Assembly: GCA_028456385.1 (NCBI GenBank)
Contig: JALNQF010000193.1
Location: forward strand, 16,344-80,343
DNA: 64,000 nt
DNA from: Ophiosphaerella korrae
Taxonomy: Eukaryota > Ascomycota > Dothideomycetes > Pleosporales > Phaeosphaeriaceae
Reading direction: 5' to 3'
The position numbers and the translations under genes were made by a program. Shown here one piece after another: positions 50,168-61,626 of the stretch (the first letter of the stretch is position 1; every line of letters starts with the position of its first letter). The notes under the pieces are model-generated. The model did not search any database, was not told where the DNA came from, and saw only the letters and a list, made by a program, of their open reading frames with translations.

Positions 50168-51643
50168 TTACACTTGTTGAACTGCGTCCAAGACCCTATC
50201 CAACACCCGCTGGATCTGCGGGTAGAAGACGTCGGCTCCCCAGCAGAGGATGCTCGCCAACGCCGCCACGAACTCGTTCGCATGGCGATGGAGCGTTGTT
50301 CTCCAAGCACCCAAGCACGTCATGTGATGTTTTTGGATATCGTCCTCGTCCACCATTCGATAGTGGACCCAGAGTTCGTGCATGGCGCCCTCGGTCGTGA
50401 TGCTGAAGACGATGCGCGGTGCGCCGGTTCCAGAATCCTGTGCTGCCAGCGACTCTAGCAGGCTTATTGCACACGCCCCTCCGCCGGCTGCCTGGTTCTG
50501 CGCGCCAATCAGGTTGCCGCTCGTCGTCAAGCCTTTGGCCTCTATGATAAAGAAGGGAAAGCGCATATCACCCTGTGTGGCGTGTGGGTCGCTGAGAACG
50601 ATGCCGTTAGCCTGCCAGTAGTCGAGCAGTCCCGCATGGCTGCGACCGAAGGCCTCCCGAGATATACCAACAGTCATGTGCGGCTTGGGCGTTGTAAGCG
50701 TGCCATCCGGCTCGCTGGAGATTGAGGACTCGCTCGGCTCGGTGGACTCGGGCGGGACGGCGAAGTTGAAGGGATTGCCGTCTGGCCGCACGCGTATGAC
50801 GCCGGAATCGAGTGAGGCCTGCGTCGACTCCAACAAGGCGTCTTGCAGCTTGGCGGCGGAATTTGGCAGCAGAGATGGCCAAGTAGCGTTTGGAATCGAT
50901 GGCTTGAGCGAGGCAGACCAAAGCTTGTCGCTGCAGTTGGCGCTCAACGCACGGCGCCAGGGCGGGTTCCTGGCGAGCTTCTCAACCACGTCGCCGTAGA
51001 GATGTGTGCGGTATTCGGGCTCGGAGCCAGGTTTCCCCGCCAGCTCGCGGCACTCGTCCCTATACACAGCCGCGAGCTGGCTGATCTTGTCGGCCAACGC
51101 CCTTGTCTTGGCGTCGCTTTGCTCGCTATTCGCCGTGTGTGCAGGGGGATCTAGCATGTCGCGTAAATCGTGGGGGAGAAGTGCTTCGACGTCGCGTGGG
51201 AGGCGGTGGACGACATCGACAAGGATACTGGCGGGTTTCAGCACCGTGTTGCGATACTGCGAGCTCTTCTTGGTCGGGCTACAGGAGCGCGTGCGCCTCT
51301 GCGGCGTCCTCTTGTCTCGCAGCCTAAAGCTCTGTGACATGGTGCCCGGCAGATGGGCGGGGTCAAAGAAGGGCACTTCGCAGGAATCGCTTTGGGGACC
51401 GCTCCCGGCAACGCTGTTGACCCAGGCAGAGATGGAGCGCGCGCGCTCTGCCCACTGTTCCCGTGCTTGCGGGAGGGTGTTGTGCGGACGCTCGTCGAAG
51501 GCGCACCATGGTGGCGGCGGGGCAGGCGTTGATGCAGGCTGGCGGCGTTCGCGGCTGTCTCCGGTCTCGGGAGCAGAGCAGAGCGACGAAGCGCGACAAC
51601 GACGTTTGCACGCAAGATAGTAGTCGCAAGCTGCGCGTTTCAT
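50168..51643 (-). CDS. Fungal PD-(D/E)XK nuclease-like protein
   Basis: A single-exon frame of 491 residues. It matches the layout of a fungus-specific PD-(D/E)XK-superfamily group of unknown role. The N-terminal half is low-complexity, with an ISAWV segment (about 71-75) and a basic RTPQRRTRSCSPTK stretch (112-125). The middle is helical (about 180-260). The C-terminal nuclease-like fold has RFPFFIIEAKG, where E368-A369-K370 is the ExK motif, followed by NLIGAQNQAAGGGA. At the place where I expect an Asp before it (PKPD) this protein reads PKPH (H322), which may weaken metal binding. GC-rich, with no RIP stops. It is convergent with the MFS gene. A biosynthetic role is unlikely; such genes are often found near transposon-rich regions. 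The start at 51643 is the first Met; others are possible. Confidence 0.75.
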   Translation of the reverse strand: MKRAACDYYLACKRRCRASSLCSAPETGDSRERRQPASTPAPPPPWCAFDERPHNTLPQAREQWAERARSISAWVNSVAGSGPQSDSCEVPFFDPAHLPGTMSQSFRLRDKRTPQRRTRSCSPTKKSSQYRNTVLKPASILVDVVHRLPRDVEALLPHDLRDMLDPPAHTANSEQSDAKTRALADKISQLAAVYRDECRELAGKPGSEPEYRTHLYGDVVEKLARNPPWRRALSANCSDKLWSASLKPSIPNATWPSLLPNSAAKLQDALLESTQASLDSGVIRVRPDGNPFNFAVPPESTEPSESSISSEPDGTLTTPKPHMTVGISREAFGRSHAGLLDYWQANGIVLSDPHATQGDMRFPFFIIEAKGLTTSGNLIGAQNQAAGGGACAISLLESLAAQDSGTGAPRIVFSITTEGAMHELWVHYRMVDEDDIQKHHMTCLGAWRTTLHRHANEFVAALASILCWGADVFYPQIQRVLDRVLDAVQQV

Positions 51644-51789
51644 AACGTGACCAGACGGTGACGATGATGGGGACGAGGTTTGGGTTTAGCTGGCCGCCCT
51701 ATCAGGCGTGTGGTTGTTCGAGGTTGCCGGGCGAACGAAAACACGCCTGGCACAAGCAGCCTTTTGACAAATAGGAGCAGTTAATTCGA

Positions 51790-51885
51790 GAGGGTATTAT
51801 TATCTTCTTCTACGCAGATAATATTATTCTTACCTACTGCAAGAAGACAAGCAATAAAGCAAAACAAGTAACTAGTCTCTTATAG
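51790..51885 (+). pseudogene. Ty1/copia reverse-transcriptase relic
   Basis: The frame reads EGIIIFFYADNIILTYCKK and then TSNKAKQVTSLL, stop, EKYT. This fits the copia RT catalytic block (FFYVDDI...K....LL.EKY), with Asp-Asp changed to Asp-Asn. Only about 35 codons survive; no flanking domain is found. Confidence 0.55.
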
Positions 51886-51898
51886 GAGAAGTACACTA

Positions 51899-51974
51899 CA
51901 TCAACTCAACTGCGATGCGTCAACTCAGCTGTAATGCACCGGCGCAGCTGCGATGCGCCGACTCAGCCGTGGCG
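51899..51974. repeat. Four imperfect 19-bp tandem units
   Basis: Units start at 51899, 51918, 51937 and 51956; the first is CATCAACTCAACTGCGATG. A close relative (CATCAACTCAACTACTGCG) recurs at 62005-62023 in the LTR-like region, suggesting a shared transposon origin. Confidence 0.65.
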
Positions 51975-52598
51975 CATCCCTTTGACAGGAGAGGAGCCAT
52001 CAGGTGGCGGGCCTATAACTCAATAGATACAGCTCCCTTGTTGTCAAAGAACATCCAAGAACATCACCGATTATATCCATAGCAGCCAGCAGCCAGATAT
52101 CTATACCAATTTTATTAAACCTATATTACAATTACTATATCATGCTCCATCTATTACTATTAGAATACTGCTTGTAATTTTCGTATCCCTATTTACCTAT
52201 ATACTATTTATACCCAGCGCTGCAATAAAAAGATTACTGCGAATACCAACTAAAAGTGTAGCCGTGCGAGTTTTACCATAGAAAGGTCCTTTCTCGTTGA
52301 GTTATCGGCTGATATATAGAATGCTCTGCGCTTACTCGTAAACTAAACACAGGAATCAGCAAGAACGACCTTGATGCACTTACGTCGCTGTTATGGAAGG
52401 TGCTCGGCAAATTTATGTACATGACACAATGAAAACAAGCTTCCTTTGTAGTGCAATCGACCAGTACATAGTACAGCAGCGGATGACTATGCACATGTCC
52501 AAGTGAGCGCAGTCACGAAAAATGAGTTGCAGTCGCACGCCTCCAAGAAATTGTTTGATTGATCCTCTCAGCAATCTCCACCATGGGAGCAGCCTTTC

Positions 52599-55500
52599 TC
52601 ACTCCTGTTCTCCAACAACGCGGTTAATGATTTCTCGGACAAGATCTACGTAGGGTGGACGCTATGCACACGTTAGCAAAGGCTCTGTAACGGTCGTTAC
52701 TGGTTACCTACCATCAAAGTAAAGTGATTAGCCCCTTCGGCGACAATGATCTCATATTCCCCACCTGGTAACACCTCGTCCCAGCCATCACGCCCAAAGT
52801 TTGTGCGTTTATGGACCATAAAGTGCATACCCTCCATCTTCGGTGCTGTTGCTTCATCCATAACAGTGTCCGAAGCCCATATCAATCCGAGTTTAGGCAT
52901 ACGATGGGTCTTCAGGGGTGATGATCTGTACCCCATGGTCACATCGACAACAGCCACGAAGTGAGGGATAAGGTAGTCCGGAGCACTAGAGTCCGCTGAT
53001 GATCCCCCGGCTTGCTGAGGGAAAAGTCCCAGAGAATTACAGTATTCGTAGAATTCATACGGCAGCTTTTCCATGGGATGTGGAACCGGAGCGTCGATTA
53101 CAATGATGGAGTGAACCTCCTCGCCATAGTTGATTAGGAGCTCAGCTGCCATGAACGCAAACGCGCCCCCAGAAGACCAGCCGCCAACATGGTACGGCCC
53201 GTGTGGCTGACGACGCCGAATTTCGTTTACAAAGCTCTCCATCATAGAACCATGAGTGCAATTCATGTTCTCGGCATCTCGACTGTATGGGCAGATCAGG
53301 CCAACGAGGGCGATGTCCGAGGACACTCTGGGAATTCCGGTGTAGGAAGACGCAGATCCACTGCCATCTGGGAGGAGAAATAGCGTTTTCCGAGCAGTCT
53401 TCGGGGTGCCCTAGAGCATCACTGAATTCGTCGGACGGCAAAATGGCACGAGCTCCACCAGATTATCACCGGTCTCTATTGGAGTGGCCACCAAGGATCC
53501 TGCTTCGGAGTCATCAGGAGCATCTCCCAAATTACCCTTGAACAATGTCCGAAGGTCGCCAACGGTAGTGACGGATTCGAACAGTGAGAAATCCTGGTCC
53601 AGATCCATGTCGAGCTCTTCCCGAAGACGACTGCCAATGACAAGAGAGCATAACGAATCGACTCCTGCATCTGCAAAAGCGGTATCGTCAGTCAGGTCGT
53701 CCTCGGCAATTCCGCTTTCCTCGGCAATGATCTTCAGCGCCTTCTCAAAGACGTAAGCAGGCTTCTCCTCCATTGGTGTTCCAATGGCCGAGTCATGGAA
53801 AGCTCGAGCCTCGGAATCCGATGAAGGTGGACTGCTTGCGTAATTTGTGTGCTTAGTAGCAACAACTCGAGGAGGCATCGAAACTGCACTTGAGTTGGTT
53901 TGGTCGGCATGACGGGCTGCGCGCTGTGAAGCCGCTTCCAGGACTGCTTTCAAAGCCTTACGAGGAACCTTGCGTAGCTGTGATGTAGTCAGTCCTGCAC
54001 GTTGAAAAAAAAAAAAAGCGAACGATTTGCATGGCGGCACTAGAAGAGGCTTACTGAAAGATCACCGAAGAAAGCGACCACCTCGTCTCCGTCCAAGACA
54101 ATGATGTCTCCATAAGCGTAATCTCCAGACTGGGTCATCTTGGTGTATATCTCATACGAAACACCCTTTTGAAGCTCTTTGTAAATCTGCAGTGAACCCC
54201 AGCCGTGATTTGTGAAGACGTGCTCGTCCAGGTTAGTATCGTCGTTCGCATTCATGCTGAAACTGCTTAATTGCATCAAGGCATCTACATATGCCGGATG
54301 AGCCACATAGTTACCTTGATCTTGGCACCCGTCACAGCGCACGATGCATGTAGCTTCGTTTGCGTCCTCGTCCAAGATGACCGAGTCCAGCAGCTTGTAG
54401 TCTGGATGAAATGAGGCCAAACTGCTCATGAGCTTATATCCTCGCTTCCCACTATACTTGGACAAGCCGCCGCTCCTTGCTTTGAGTCGCTGTATAGCTG
54501 CTCGGTATTCAGGAACTTTCTTGCGCAGAGTTTTCAGTTGCGACTCGGTACTGAATCGGACCTTGCATGACCCATGAGCTGTATCAAGCTTTCCATCGCT
54601 GTAGTATGTTTCGAACTTGACTTGGCCGGTTCTGGTGGCTGCTGCTGCCTTGGGGGGCCAGGTAAGACTCAAGGTCGTGCGCAGCAATTGTGGCTCGAGG
54701 CCATGAGGAACCAAAGCCTTATCGACGACCATGTTAGAGACCTCTATGGTTCCATCAATGGCTTGAGGATGTCCCGCGCGAATTCGGTCCATTGCATACT
54801 TCCCGATCTGCATTGCAATATCGGCGTACACGGACGGAGTTACGAGCGGGATTGATTCGACTACATGGCCACCGGCAATGCCGTTTATATCTTTGCGGGA
54901 AAAATCCGTCTCAAATACCAGCGTGGCACCCAATGGCTCTGTCTTTTCCGAAAGTACTTTATGCACCGCCGTGGTCAATTCAATCGATGGGTAAGCTTCG
55001 ACATTCGGATCGAGCTTCGAAGCTTTCTTCTTCACCTTGCCGCCGACCGCGACTGATGCCTCGTCTGGGACGACGATATTCTTTGCGAAAGTATGTTGTC
55101 CCGGCACATATTTGGCCGTTTCCCACTGGTTGTCGCCATCCGCACAATCACAATGGATTTTGTGTCGATGCAGAATCCACTCGCCTTCGTATGGGATATC
55201 GTAACTTTTCAGATCCCATGCGTAACTTGGCAGAGACATTACCCTGTGTGCCGACTTGAAGGGGGCTTGATAAGCGACCCAATCGACATTCAAACCGGCG
55301 GTATAGAGCGAGGATAGCACGGCTTGGAGATTGGACCACGCATTGCCCTTGGCATCTAACGTTGGGAATACCAATGAGTGACCTAGAGTAGCCTTGACCA
55401 TGTCGCATAGAATTGGCTTGGGGCCGATCTCGATCACGATAGTGTTCTCACGGATCAAACATTGCTGCCGGGCCCTCTCCAAGGCCGCAACCAAGTTGAC

Positions 55501-58500
55501 GGTTTTTCTGCAGTGCTCCACCAGGTAATCGGGAGTGATACAATCTTCGGCTTGCATCACTTCTCCGGTCAAGGGCGACAGGACGGGAATGGATGGGGAC
55601 TGGAAAGACACACCACGGCTGGCACTCTTGAAGTCCTCCAAGAATGGCTCGACTTGCGCTGAATGGAAAGCGTACGGTAGTGTCAATAAAGTAGACTTGG
55701 TGCCAGCGGCCGAAAGAATCTTCTGCGCAGCGCGCATATCCTCGAGCTTTCCACTCATCACGGTGTCACTTGGACCGTTGACACAAGCGACTTCGCCAGC
55801 GTGATCACGGAGTATCTGCTCGAGTGCGGCCGTGCCAGACCTTACCGCAAGCATAGCATGGGTGAACGGCTGACAAGTCTTCTCTAGGAGCCGGGCTCTC
55901 ATTCCCACTAGGTAGATGATGTCAGAGGCAGACAGGACGCCAGCGAGATGTAATGCGGCATATTCGCCGAGGCTGTGTCCAAATACTGCACTTGGCTGAG
56001 CACCCCAAGAAATCAGTAAACTGCCCAATGCAATCTGTAGGCTGGTGATTGCGAGTTGCACTTGGACTGGTGAACATGTTCTCGATCTTTTGCACGGAAT
56101 TCTTAGCGGCATAAATGTGGGTGAAACTCTGGAAGCCGTGCTTTTGAGCCAGTCGATCAAGACGCTGAAGGTCTTCCTTGAAGTTTGGACAAGAATAATA
56201 GAGCTCCTTACCCACCCCAAGGAACTGCGAACCTTGGCCCGTGAAAGCGAAGACGATATTCGATTCCCCCTTTGGTCGATTCACCCCATTGCCATTCTCC
56301 AATGCTCTGCGGATTGATGACCGGATTTCGGAGATCGAGGTCCCGGTCAGCGCAACTCTGTGAGCATGATGCCAGCGTCGAGCAGTCGTGGTGTACGAGA
56401 GTTGCGGCAGTGAGCATTCTTCGTTCTGCAAGTGGTTAAGGAGGTTCTCGAGGTTACCCACCATAGACTTTCCGGTGTGTGCGGAAACAGTGACGATGTG
56501 ACTCTTGCGGGGGTCGACTCCTTCAAATGCATGCGAGATAATAGGGGCATCTTCTAGTGTTAGAGCCGTGTTGCCTCCGGCTGCACTGAAGTTGTTGATC
56601 AGAGCCCTTCTTGGCTTTGTGCTGTCTTTCCTCATCCACGATGTAGGCTCAAAGGCAATGTTGACATTCCTCGCTTTCAGGTCGGGGAAATTGCGATTAA
56701 TCTTGCTACCAGGTTTAATACCGCAATGTGGAGGAATGGTGTTGTGCTGCATCATGAGCAGTGCCTTGATCACACTGGTCACGCCGCTGACGCCTCCTCC
56801 GTGGCCCACATTTGCCTTTGCTGAGCCGATGAATAACGGATTGTTCTCGCGGGTCTTATCATTCGGAGCGAAGCAGGTAAGGACTGACTTCATCTCTTCT
56901 GCGTCCCCTACCTGGGTGCCTATACCGTGCATTTCCACGTAAGAGATCGAGTTGGCTTCAACTAATGCCATGTCTATGACGGAACGCATGTTGTCAATCT
57001 GTGCCTGGGCGAGCGGCCGCGTGATAGATTCGGACATTGAAGAATGATTCGTCTGTGTCGCCAGTATGGTGCCCAGTATTGGGTCGCCATCAGCGATCGC
57101 GTCCTCGAGCCTCTTTAGAAATAGAGTGCCAACACCTTCAGCGCGACAATAACCATCTGCCTGGTCGTCAAACGTCTTGCAATTTCCGGTCCGAGAAAGG
57201 AAAAATCCCTTATCGAGGTCGGTATGACCGTCGGGTATAAAAATCATATTTGTGCCTCCCGCAACAGCCGTATCACAATCGCCTCGCCATAACGAATTAC
57301 ATGCAAGATGGATCGCAGCTAGACTAGAAGAACAGGTAGTATCATTGGCATAGCTAGGTCCAGAGAACTCGAAACAGAAGTTGATACGACCGGAGATGAA
57401 GCCTCTGTTGCCGCCAGTAATGAAGTAGGTGTCGACATTCTGGGCTGTTAACTTCCATCCAGCCGTTGCTAGTGACACCGTGGAATACACCAACACGATT
57501 CCGCTGCGTTGACGGCGTGGTATCCGGTACGATTCCACCTCGTTCCATCGCTTCCCATGTAGACATGAGTGCCATGCGCTGAGCCGGCTCCATTTGAGGG
57601 GCCTCTTTAGGCGAAATGCTGAAAAACTTCGGATCGAACTGATCATAGAAATCCAACCAGCAGCCCCATTTTGTGGCTCCTTTGTTACGAGCCTTTCCAG
57701 ACGGGTCGACATGTGTTTCGACATTCCATCGCCGCAATGGAACTTCCTTGCACACGTCGAGCCCTTTGTAGAGAAGGTCCCAAAATGATTCTGTACTGGG
57801 AGACTCGGGAAAGCGACCAGACATCGATACAATCGCAATCTTCTTCTTTTGGTCATCGGGCCTGTGAGAGTTTTCACTCTTTCCAGAAGCGCCGGACTTC
57901 TCTATCTGGACTGAATCAAAATGCGGGTCGAGCGCAGACCGCAGTGCAGGAGCCGCATTGGTGTTGAGAGGCACAATGCGAATGCTGCTGGCGTTTCCCC
58001 GCGCTTTAAGGAGCTTCGGCACAGACTCCTCGACAGCGTCCCAAGCGATGGGCTCAAGCAGGATCTGCTGCAGGACAACCTCAATGAGAGCACCGTAGTT
58101 CTCGGCGGCAATGAATTGCCCAGAGGCACTGGAGATAAAAGGAATTATGAATGGTGTAGCCATACATGCAGATCCTCTGAGCGGCGAAAGGATTTGTTCG
58201 ACATCTTCCAAGGTGAACAGAGCAGGGTTGTGTGCCGGGATGTAGATAGGGATCAATTTCGTGCGGAGGCCAGCAACTTGAGGCACCTGCAGCAACCTTT
58301 CCAACACCCAGGGCACGCCACTAACGGTTGTGTTCGACTTGCTTGTTGTCGTGATCCAAGGTCGCCTCGGAGGCGGGAGTGCAAGTGAGGTAGATAATAT
58401 CTGGATTGCTGTCGTTGCATCCTGTCGATTCAAAGGTATCGTGACTGACCACGGGCGTGACCTTTCTGACACCGCAGCTTCCAGTTGGTCACGCCTCTCA

Positions 58501-59019
58501 GTGATATATATGCCTAAGCGAAACGCAATAAGAACTGTCTGTACAGCCACGGGAAGCAGCTCGGATAAAGATCTGCTGCAACTGATAGCGGTAGCAGCAA
58601 GTGCACCACCACATACCCCTAGATTGAAATTACAACCGGCCGTAGGATAATGACATATAGAATAATCTCTGCGGGGTAACTCGTCAGCCTAAGAGGAAGA
58701 ACACCTGTATTGAAACACACCTCATGAAGCATCCGAGCTGGGCAAGGCAGAAAAGCGGTGTCGTAAAACTAGCCGGCAGAGTACCTTCCACATACTTGCG
58801 CAAGAGTTGCGCCAGGCTTGTTGTTCGGCATGCCTTGTGGATGCTAGGTGGTAAAGATGTTATTGCCTGAGCTCTGAGAACATAATGGGCTTGGTCTAGG
58901 AACGCCGATAGGATTGGATTGTTGTTCGTCCTCAGCAACTCCCGTAGACTAGGCACAAAGTCATATGCTTGGTCCCCGAATAGAAACACATTGATAGGAG
59001 CCGACATATCTATAGGCAC
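52599..59019 (-). pseudogene. Non-reducing polyketide synthase (SAT-KS-AT-PT-ACP-TE), three lesions
   Basis: Exons: 59019-58721, 58668-54055, 53977-52712 and 52661-52599, with introns of 52, 77 and 50 nt; about 2,080 codons, normal for the class. SAT: VFLFGDQ near the start and GxCxG Cys (LGVCGG, C119), His in IPAHNP. KS from about residue 375: DTTCSSS (Cys codon 57332-57334), EMHGIGT, KANVGH. AT: GHSLGEY (Ser codon 55972-55974). PT: His in GGHVVES, Asp in HPAYVDAL. One ACP: GVDSLCS (Ser codon 53654-53656). TE: GWSSGG (53174-53176), His in GANHFTL. All catalytic residues looked for are present. Lesions: a frame change at about 57447 in KS (EVN to QNVDTYF), an extra base at 56073-56074 before SPVQVQL in AT, and TAG at 53411-53413 in SVML-stop-GTPKT, where relatives have Gln. 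Unless these are sequencing errors, it makes no synthase. The product type cannot be told from sequence alone. It is divergent from the FAD monooxygenase. Confidence 0.85.
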
Positions 59020-59404
59020 GTTTTCCGCGACCTGCGAAGAAAGACTTGACGATAGAAGAGAAGACTTGAGCCTCAGGCAGTGAACGATGGTACTGTAATG
59101 CGAGCCGCTATTAAACGTGGAGGTTCAGAGTGTGTCCCCGAATTCATGTCGGCGCGACCTCCATCTTTCACTAGAAAAGGAAGGGTACCATTTCTCGGTC
59201 GGGTTCGCTCCGACGGTGATGTATTGCTGCTCCACCATTACCGATGGTTCGTGTGTGGTGCTCGGTACTTGTCTGTTTTGCCCGACCTAGGGAATCATGT
59301 CAACACGTAATCACAATAGCCCGAGAACGAGCTTCGGAGTTGGGGAGTGATCAATAATTCGATTGCGAAGTCTGCTCGTTTTCGATCGGTAACTCTCCGA
59401 TATC
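59020..59404. promoter_or_regulatory. Shared divergent promoter of PKS and FAD monooxygenase
   Basis: 385 bp separate the two start codons, which point away from each other. No gene is supported inside. I see no clear TATA box or a convincing palindromic binding site. Co-regulation is inferred from the arrangement only. Confidence 0.5.
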
Positions 59405-60797
59405 ATGGCTCGCAAATTGAACGTTACAATCGTTGGCGGCGGCATTTCCGGCTTGCTTGCTGCACGAGTCCTTCGTGAGAAACACAATGTCACCGTCGTC
59501 GAGCGCTACGCTGGGAACCATGAGTTTAGTGCTGCAGTCACGCTTGGTCCGACAGCCATCAATATTATCGAGTCCCTGGGCTTTGATCGCAAGCGCGGCG
59601 GGACCATGGAGGCGGAAAAGGTTCTTGTCTGGAACAAAAACTTGGACAGGATCAGCGAAAATGTCACCAAGAAGTATACGGCGAAGTTGAGCGGCGAGTT
59701 CACATTCTCTTACCGTCGAGACGTCTGGGATGAGTTCCTTCGGCTCGCGACTTCGGATGAATTTCCTGGTGGTCCTGTAAAGATTCTTTGGGAATGCAAT
59801 GTGAGCAATGTTGACGTCGAGTCTGGGACAGTACAGTTGGATGATGGCCGAAAGATCGAGAGCGACCTTGTCATAGGTATGTATCACCATTTGCTGGTAT
59901 CGCGCCGAATGCTGCAGCTGATATACAATGTAAATGAACAGCTGCTGACGGCATTCGGTCCTCAGTCCGGCATCTTGTTCTCCAGCAGAAGGAATCTGTA
60001 CATGCCCGGCCCTCTGGTTCATCCACCTTCCGCTTTACAGTACCTGCCGCAGTAGTGCGCGAGATCCATTTGAAGCATGGCCGCACAGATGATCCTTTGG
60101 CGCCCAACATGAACTTATACATGTCCATGGATGGGACACAGCGCACATGTGTGACTTATCCATGTCGATCTGGCCAGCTTCTCAGCTGTGCTTTCGTTGT
60201 TCCCGACAAGTTGGTCGCTAGAGAGACGGTAGAATCATGGGCTGCCGAAGCTGAGGAAGGTGAAATCCGACGGCTGTTTCACGACTTCAACGCGGTATTT
60301 TTGGACCTAGCAGAGTAAGTAAAATGAAATATGGCAGAGCATTTGAAAGTAACACAAGCTAAATCGCGTAATGTTCGTTCAGTCGTGCGGAGAAACCACG
60401 TTGCTGGCGACTGCGGGACCAAGATCCGCTACACTCTTACACGCGAGGATGCACGATGTTGATAGGCGATGCTGCCCACGCCATGACTCCGCATCTAGGT
60501 CAGGGTGGTACACAGGCAATTGAAGACGCTGCTGCGTTTGAATTGTTCAATGACCCAGATTACGACGCTTATACTGTGCCAGAGATCCTGCAAATGATGG
60601 ACAGGGTTAGGAGACAGCGGGCCACGCGGATTCAAACCTGGACCCGAGAGTTCCAGACTTGGAAAAAGCGCGCCTTGGAGGATAGGTACACGTGGTACTG
60701 CTGGACGTATCCAGGTATCAAGGAGTGCTTGAAGCGATTGGATGCCGGGCTTGAAATGATTGAATTGAAGCACTTCAATGACACGGATGCAAAGTAA
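59405..60797 (+). CDS. FAD-dependent monooxygenase (salicylate hydroxylase-like), three exons
   Basis: Exons 59405-59876, 59942-60314 and 60383-60797 (introns 65 and 68 nt, GTATGT and GTAAGT donors) encode 419 residues, with no lesion. The N-terminal Rossmann motif is VGGGISG (G11-x-G13-x2-G16), with E33 at the end of the second strand to bind the FAD ribose. The DG motif is AADGIRS (D160-G161), and MLIGDAAHAMTPHLGQGG (G310-D311) is the second FAD site of group A flavoprotein hydroxylases. The usual reaction is NAD(P)H- and O2-dependent hydroxylation of an aromatic ring. Divergent from the PKS, it most likely hydroxylates or decarboxylatively hydroxylates an aromatic polyketide. The substrate is unknown. 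If the PKS is dead, this enzyme is orphaned or serves another substrate. Confidence 0.88.
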
Positions 60798-61390
60798 TCC
60801 CAGCAGCGGCCGCCGACCGCTGGAAGCGGCGTTCTCCGGGAGGTTGTTCCATAGATTCTCTCGATTTTCTATAGGAATGTCATTGTAGCGCAACATTGTC
60901 GCACGAAGTATTGCCGCGAAGGCAAATGTATCAAGTGCCATCATTTAATCTCTACATGTTCACCCCTCAGTCACTCTTAGCCAAGTCCTACGTATTTCCG
61001 AGCAGCTTGCAGCTACCCTGAGTTTGCGTTGTCCCGCAGTACACTTTGACTCCTCTCCTCATCGAATAATTACCTGTTGGACCTCAGCAAGCGTATGACA
61101 TGGACCGTTAGGACTTCAGCCTACCGTGCCCGTGCACCTCATGCCCGGAGTCGGGTCATGCCCTACTGAACAACATGAGCTCAAACTCAAAGATGAGGCT
61201 GTAGAGCCTCACCAAATAACTTTAATTAGCTCAAAACGTGGTGTTGCAGTAAATAGGACATTGCGATTAATTTGTAATATCTCAATTTATGCGGGACGTT
61301 ACGGCCACGTGACGTGACCTTTAGTGATGGAGGAGATTGCTCATCCCGCGCTTCAACACCAGCTCGAGCATCCCCAGCGCGTTTTTGACG
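60798..61390. other. Intergenic region, no gene seen
   Basis: About 590 bp downstream of the monooxygenase, normal composition, no supported frame or repeat. Confidence 0.5.
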
Positions 61391-61626
61391 CTTGTTGCTA
61401 GATGAGGTTAACTGTGAGGCTCTCCTCTTACCCTTCTAGTCTTATTATAGAGCTTTTCACTATTTTGAGCTTTAAGTTTACGCACGCGTTTAGCTATTCT
61501 CATAGCCCTCTCTTACTCTACGCGCCTCTCCTCAAGCCTAATTTAATACTATAATTAAGTATCCTTGTACATCTTCTTAGACTATACTTTCTAGAGTTTT
61601 ACCTCTATATTATTGCTCTCTTAAAT
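61391..61626 (-). other. AT-rich transposon-like patch
   Basis: A RIP-like patch in which the minus strand reads a charged stretch (RRVEQERAMRIAKRVRKLKA) resembling the basic coiled-coil tail of Pogo-type transposases. It is too short and lacks other domains, so this is a guess. Confidence 0.25.

Larger units (their letters stand above)
51644..52598. other. Spacer with copia relic and 19-bp minisatellite
   Basis: No intact gene. It holds a Ty1/copia RT relic (51790-51885), an imperfect 19-bp tandem repeat (51899-51974) and then AT-rich unique sequence downstream of the PKS 3' end. Confidence 0.5.

Noticed and set aside
51006..51620. 204-codon plus-strand frame opposite the nuclease-like gene
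   Set aside because: A shadow of the GC-rich minus-strand coding frame; no domain seen.
52273..52494. 73-codon minus-strand frame 3' of the PKS
   Set aside because: No similarity, and it lies just downstream of the PKS end in probable 3' untranslated sequence.
54006..54017. Poly-A run as a further PKS frameshift
   Set aside because: It lies within the predicted 77-nt intron (53978-54054), whose GTAAGC donor and CACAG acceptor join GDLS to LRKVPRKAL in frame.
59351..60022. 223-codon minus-strand frame opposite the monooxygenase
   Set aside because: Shadow of the coding strand; no recognisable motif, while the plus strand has a complete flavoprotein hydroxylase.
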